Translations under genes and position numbers: made by a program
Notes under the pieces: model-generated
The model's database searches: none
What the model was told of the DNA's origin: nothing
What the model saw: only the letters and a program-made list of their open reading frames with translations
NCBI RefSeq assembly: GCF_028858725.1
Contig: NC_084771.1
Coordinates: 7,902,915-7,966,914, forward strand
Direction of reading: 5' to 3'
Origin: Colius striatus
Taxonomy: Eukaryota; Chordata; Aves; Coliiformes; Coliidae
DNA length: 64,000 bases
Shown: in pieces, positions 48,257 through 64,000 of the stretch
How positions within the stretch are numbered: position 1 is the stretch's first letter
Layout of the letters: each line of letters begins with the position of its first letter

Positions 48257-48335
48257 ATTGGCCGCCGCGGCGCGCGGCCCCGGTTTGAACGTTGGCGGTT
48301 GCGGCGCCGCCATCGATCGCGCGCGGCGCTTCCAG
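48257..48335 (+). promoter_or_regulatory. KIF4A: KIF4A core promoter (NF-Y, CHR, E2F-like) and non-coding exon 1
   Basis: ATTGG (inverted CCAAT) is at 48257-48261, TTTGAA (a canonical CHR) at 48284-48289 and TTGGCGG (E2F-like) at 48292-48298. A CCAAT box some 20-30 bp from a CHR is the arrangement of G2/M genes bound by NF-Y and DREAM/MuvB, and KIF4A is such a gene. The non-coding exon ends at 48335 before GTGGGT and splices to the acceptor at 48537-48538. Confidence 0.6.
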
Positions 48336-48558
48336 GTGGGTCCCGCGGCTCCTGGGCCGGGCCGGCGCCGCGGCTCCGCTGCTCGCCCCCGCTGCTCGCC
48401 CCCTTCGCCCGCTGGGCTCGGGCCTGCCCCGCCCCGCCCTGCCCCACCACCGAGAGCGGGCTCCGAGCGTCCCTCCGCCCTAGGCCCCGCGCGCCCTCCG
48501 GGCCGGGCCGCGCCTCACCCGGCTCCGCTCCCCCGCAGGGCGGCCCCGGCGGCTGAAA

Positions 48559-64000
<15,442 letters not shown>

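Overview
The window is nuclear DNA from a bird. Eleven CR1 LINE tails are scattered over both strands, the genes are compact and split into many exons with GC-rich promoters, and the order SHIP-type phosphatase - ARR3 - RAB41 - PDZD11 - KIF4A carries the human Xq13.1 block ARR3-RAB41-PDZD11-KIF4A, which in birds I expect on chromosome 4/4A (inference). No prokaryotic features are present.

Layout: 1-4461 has no gene I can support and holds two CR1 pieces. 4462-13579 (minus) is a complete 27-coding-exon SHIP-family inositol 5-phosphatase with SH2, catalytic, NPXY and SAM parts (INPPL1-like). 13580-17783 is the divergent intergenic region with scattered homeodomain-type motifs. ARR3 (cone arrestin) has a TATA-driven non-coding first exon near 17784, coding exons from 19192 to 25709, and a 10-nt micro-exon. 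RAB41 (RAB6 family) runs 26825-41415 from a CpG promoter, with a poly(A) signal at 43514. PDZD11 (minus) runs 47981-45919; its last coding exon is only 35 nt and lies 0.66 kb from the previous one. KIF4A starts at 48559 behind a non-coding exon and runs off the right edge at about residue 951. PDZD11 and KIF4A share a bidirectional promoter that contains nine 21-bp GC-box repeats.

I followed splice sites and reading phase through every gene. The models give 1139 aa (SHIP-like), 394 aa (ARR3), 211 aa (RAB41) and 140 aa (PDZD11), all in frame from ATG to stop.

Most interesting: (1) RAB41 carries two duplicated-exon pairs. One is a 106-nt pair reproducing the RAB6A/RAB6A' switch (I/V62, A/T87). 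The other is an apparently undescribed 94-nt pair around the ETSAK motif, whose upstream copy has an open frame but a GC donor. (2) The SHIP-like gene next to ARR3 and RAB41 mirrors human 11q13 (INPPL1, RAB6A, ARRB1), so it may be a third SHIP ohnolog absent from the human Xq13 block. (3) The PDZD11/KIF4A promoter pairs a 21-bp GC-box array with an NF-Y/CHR/E2F cell-cycle module. A fossil LTR element lies in KIF4A intron 4.
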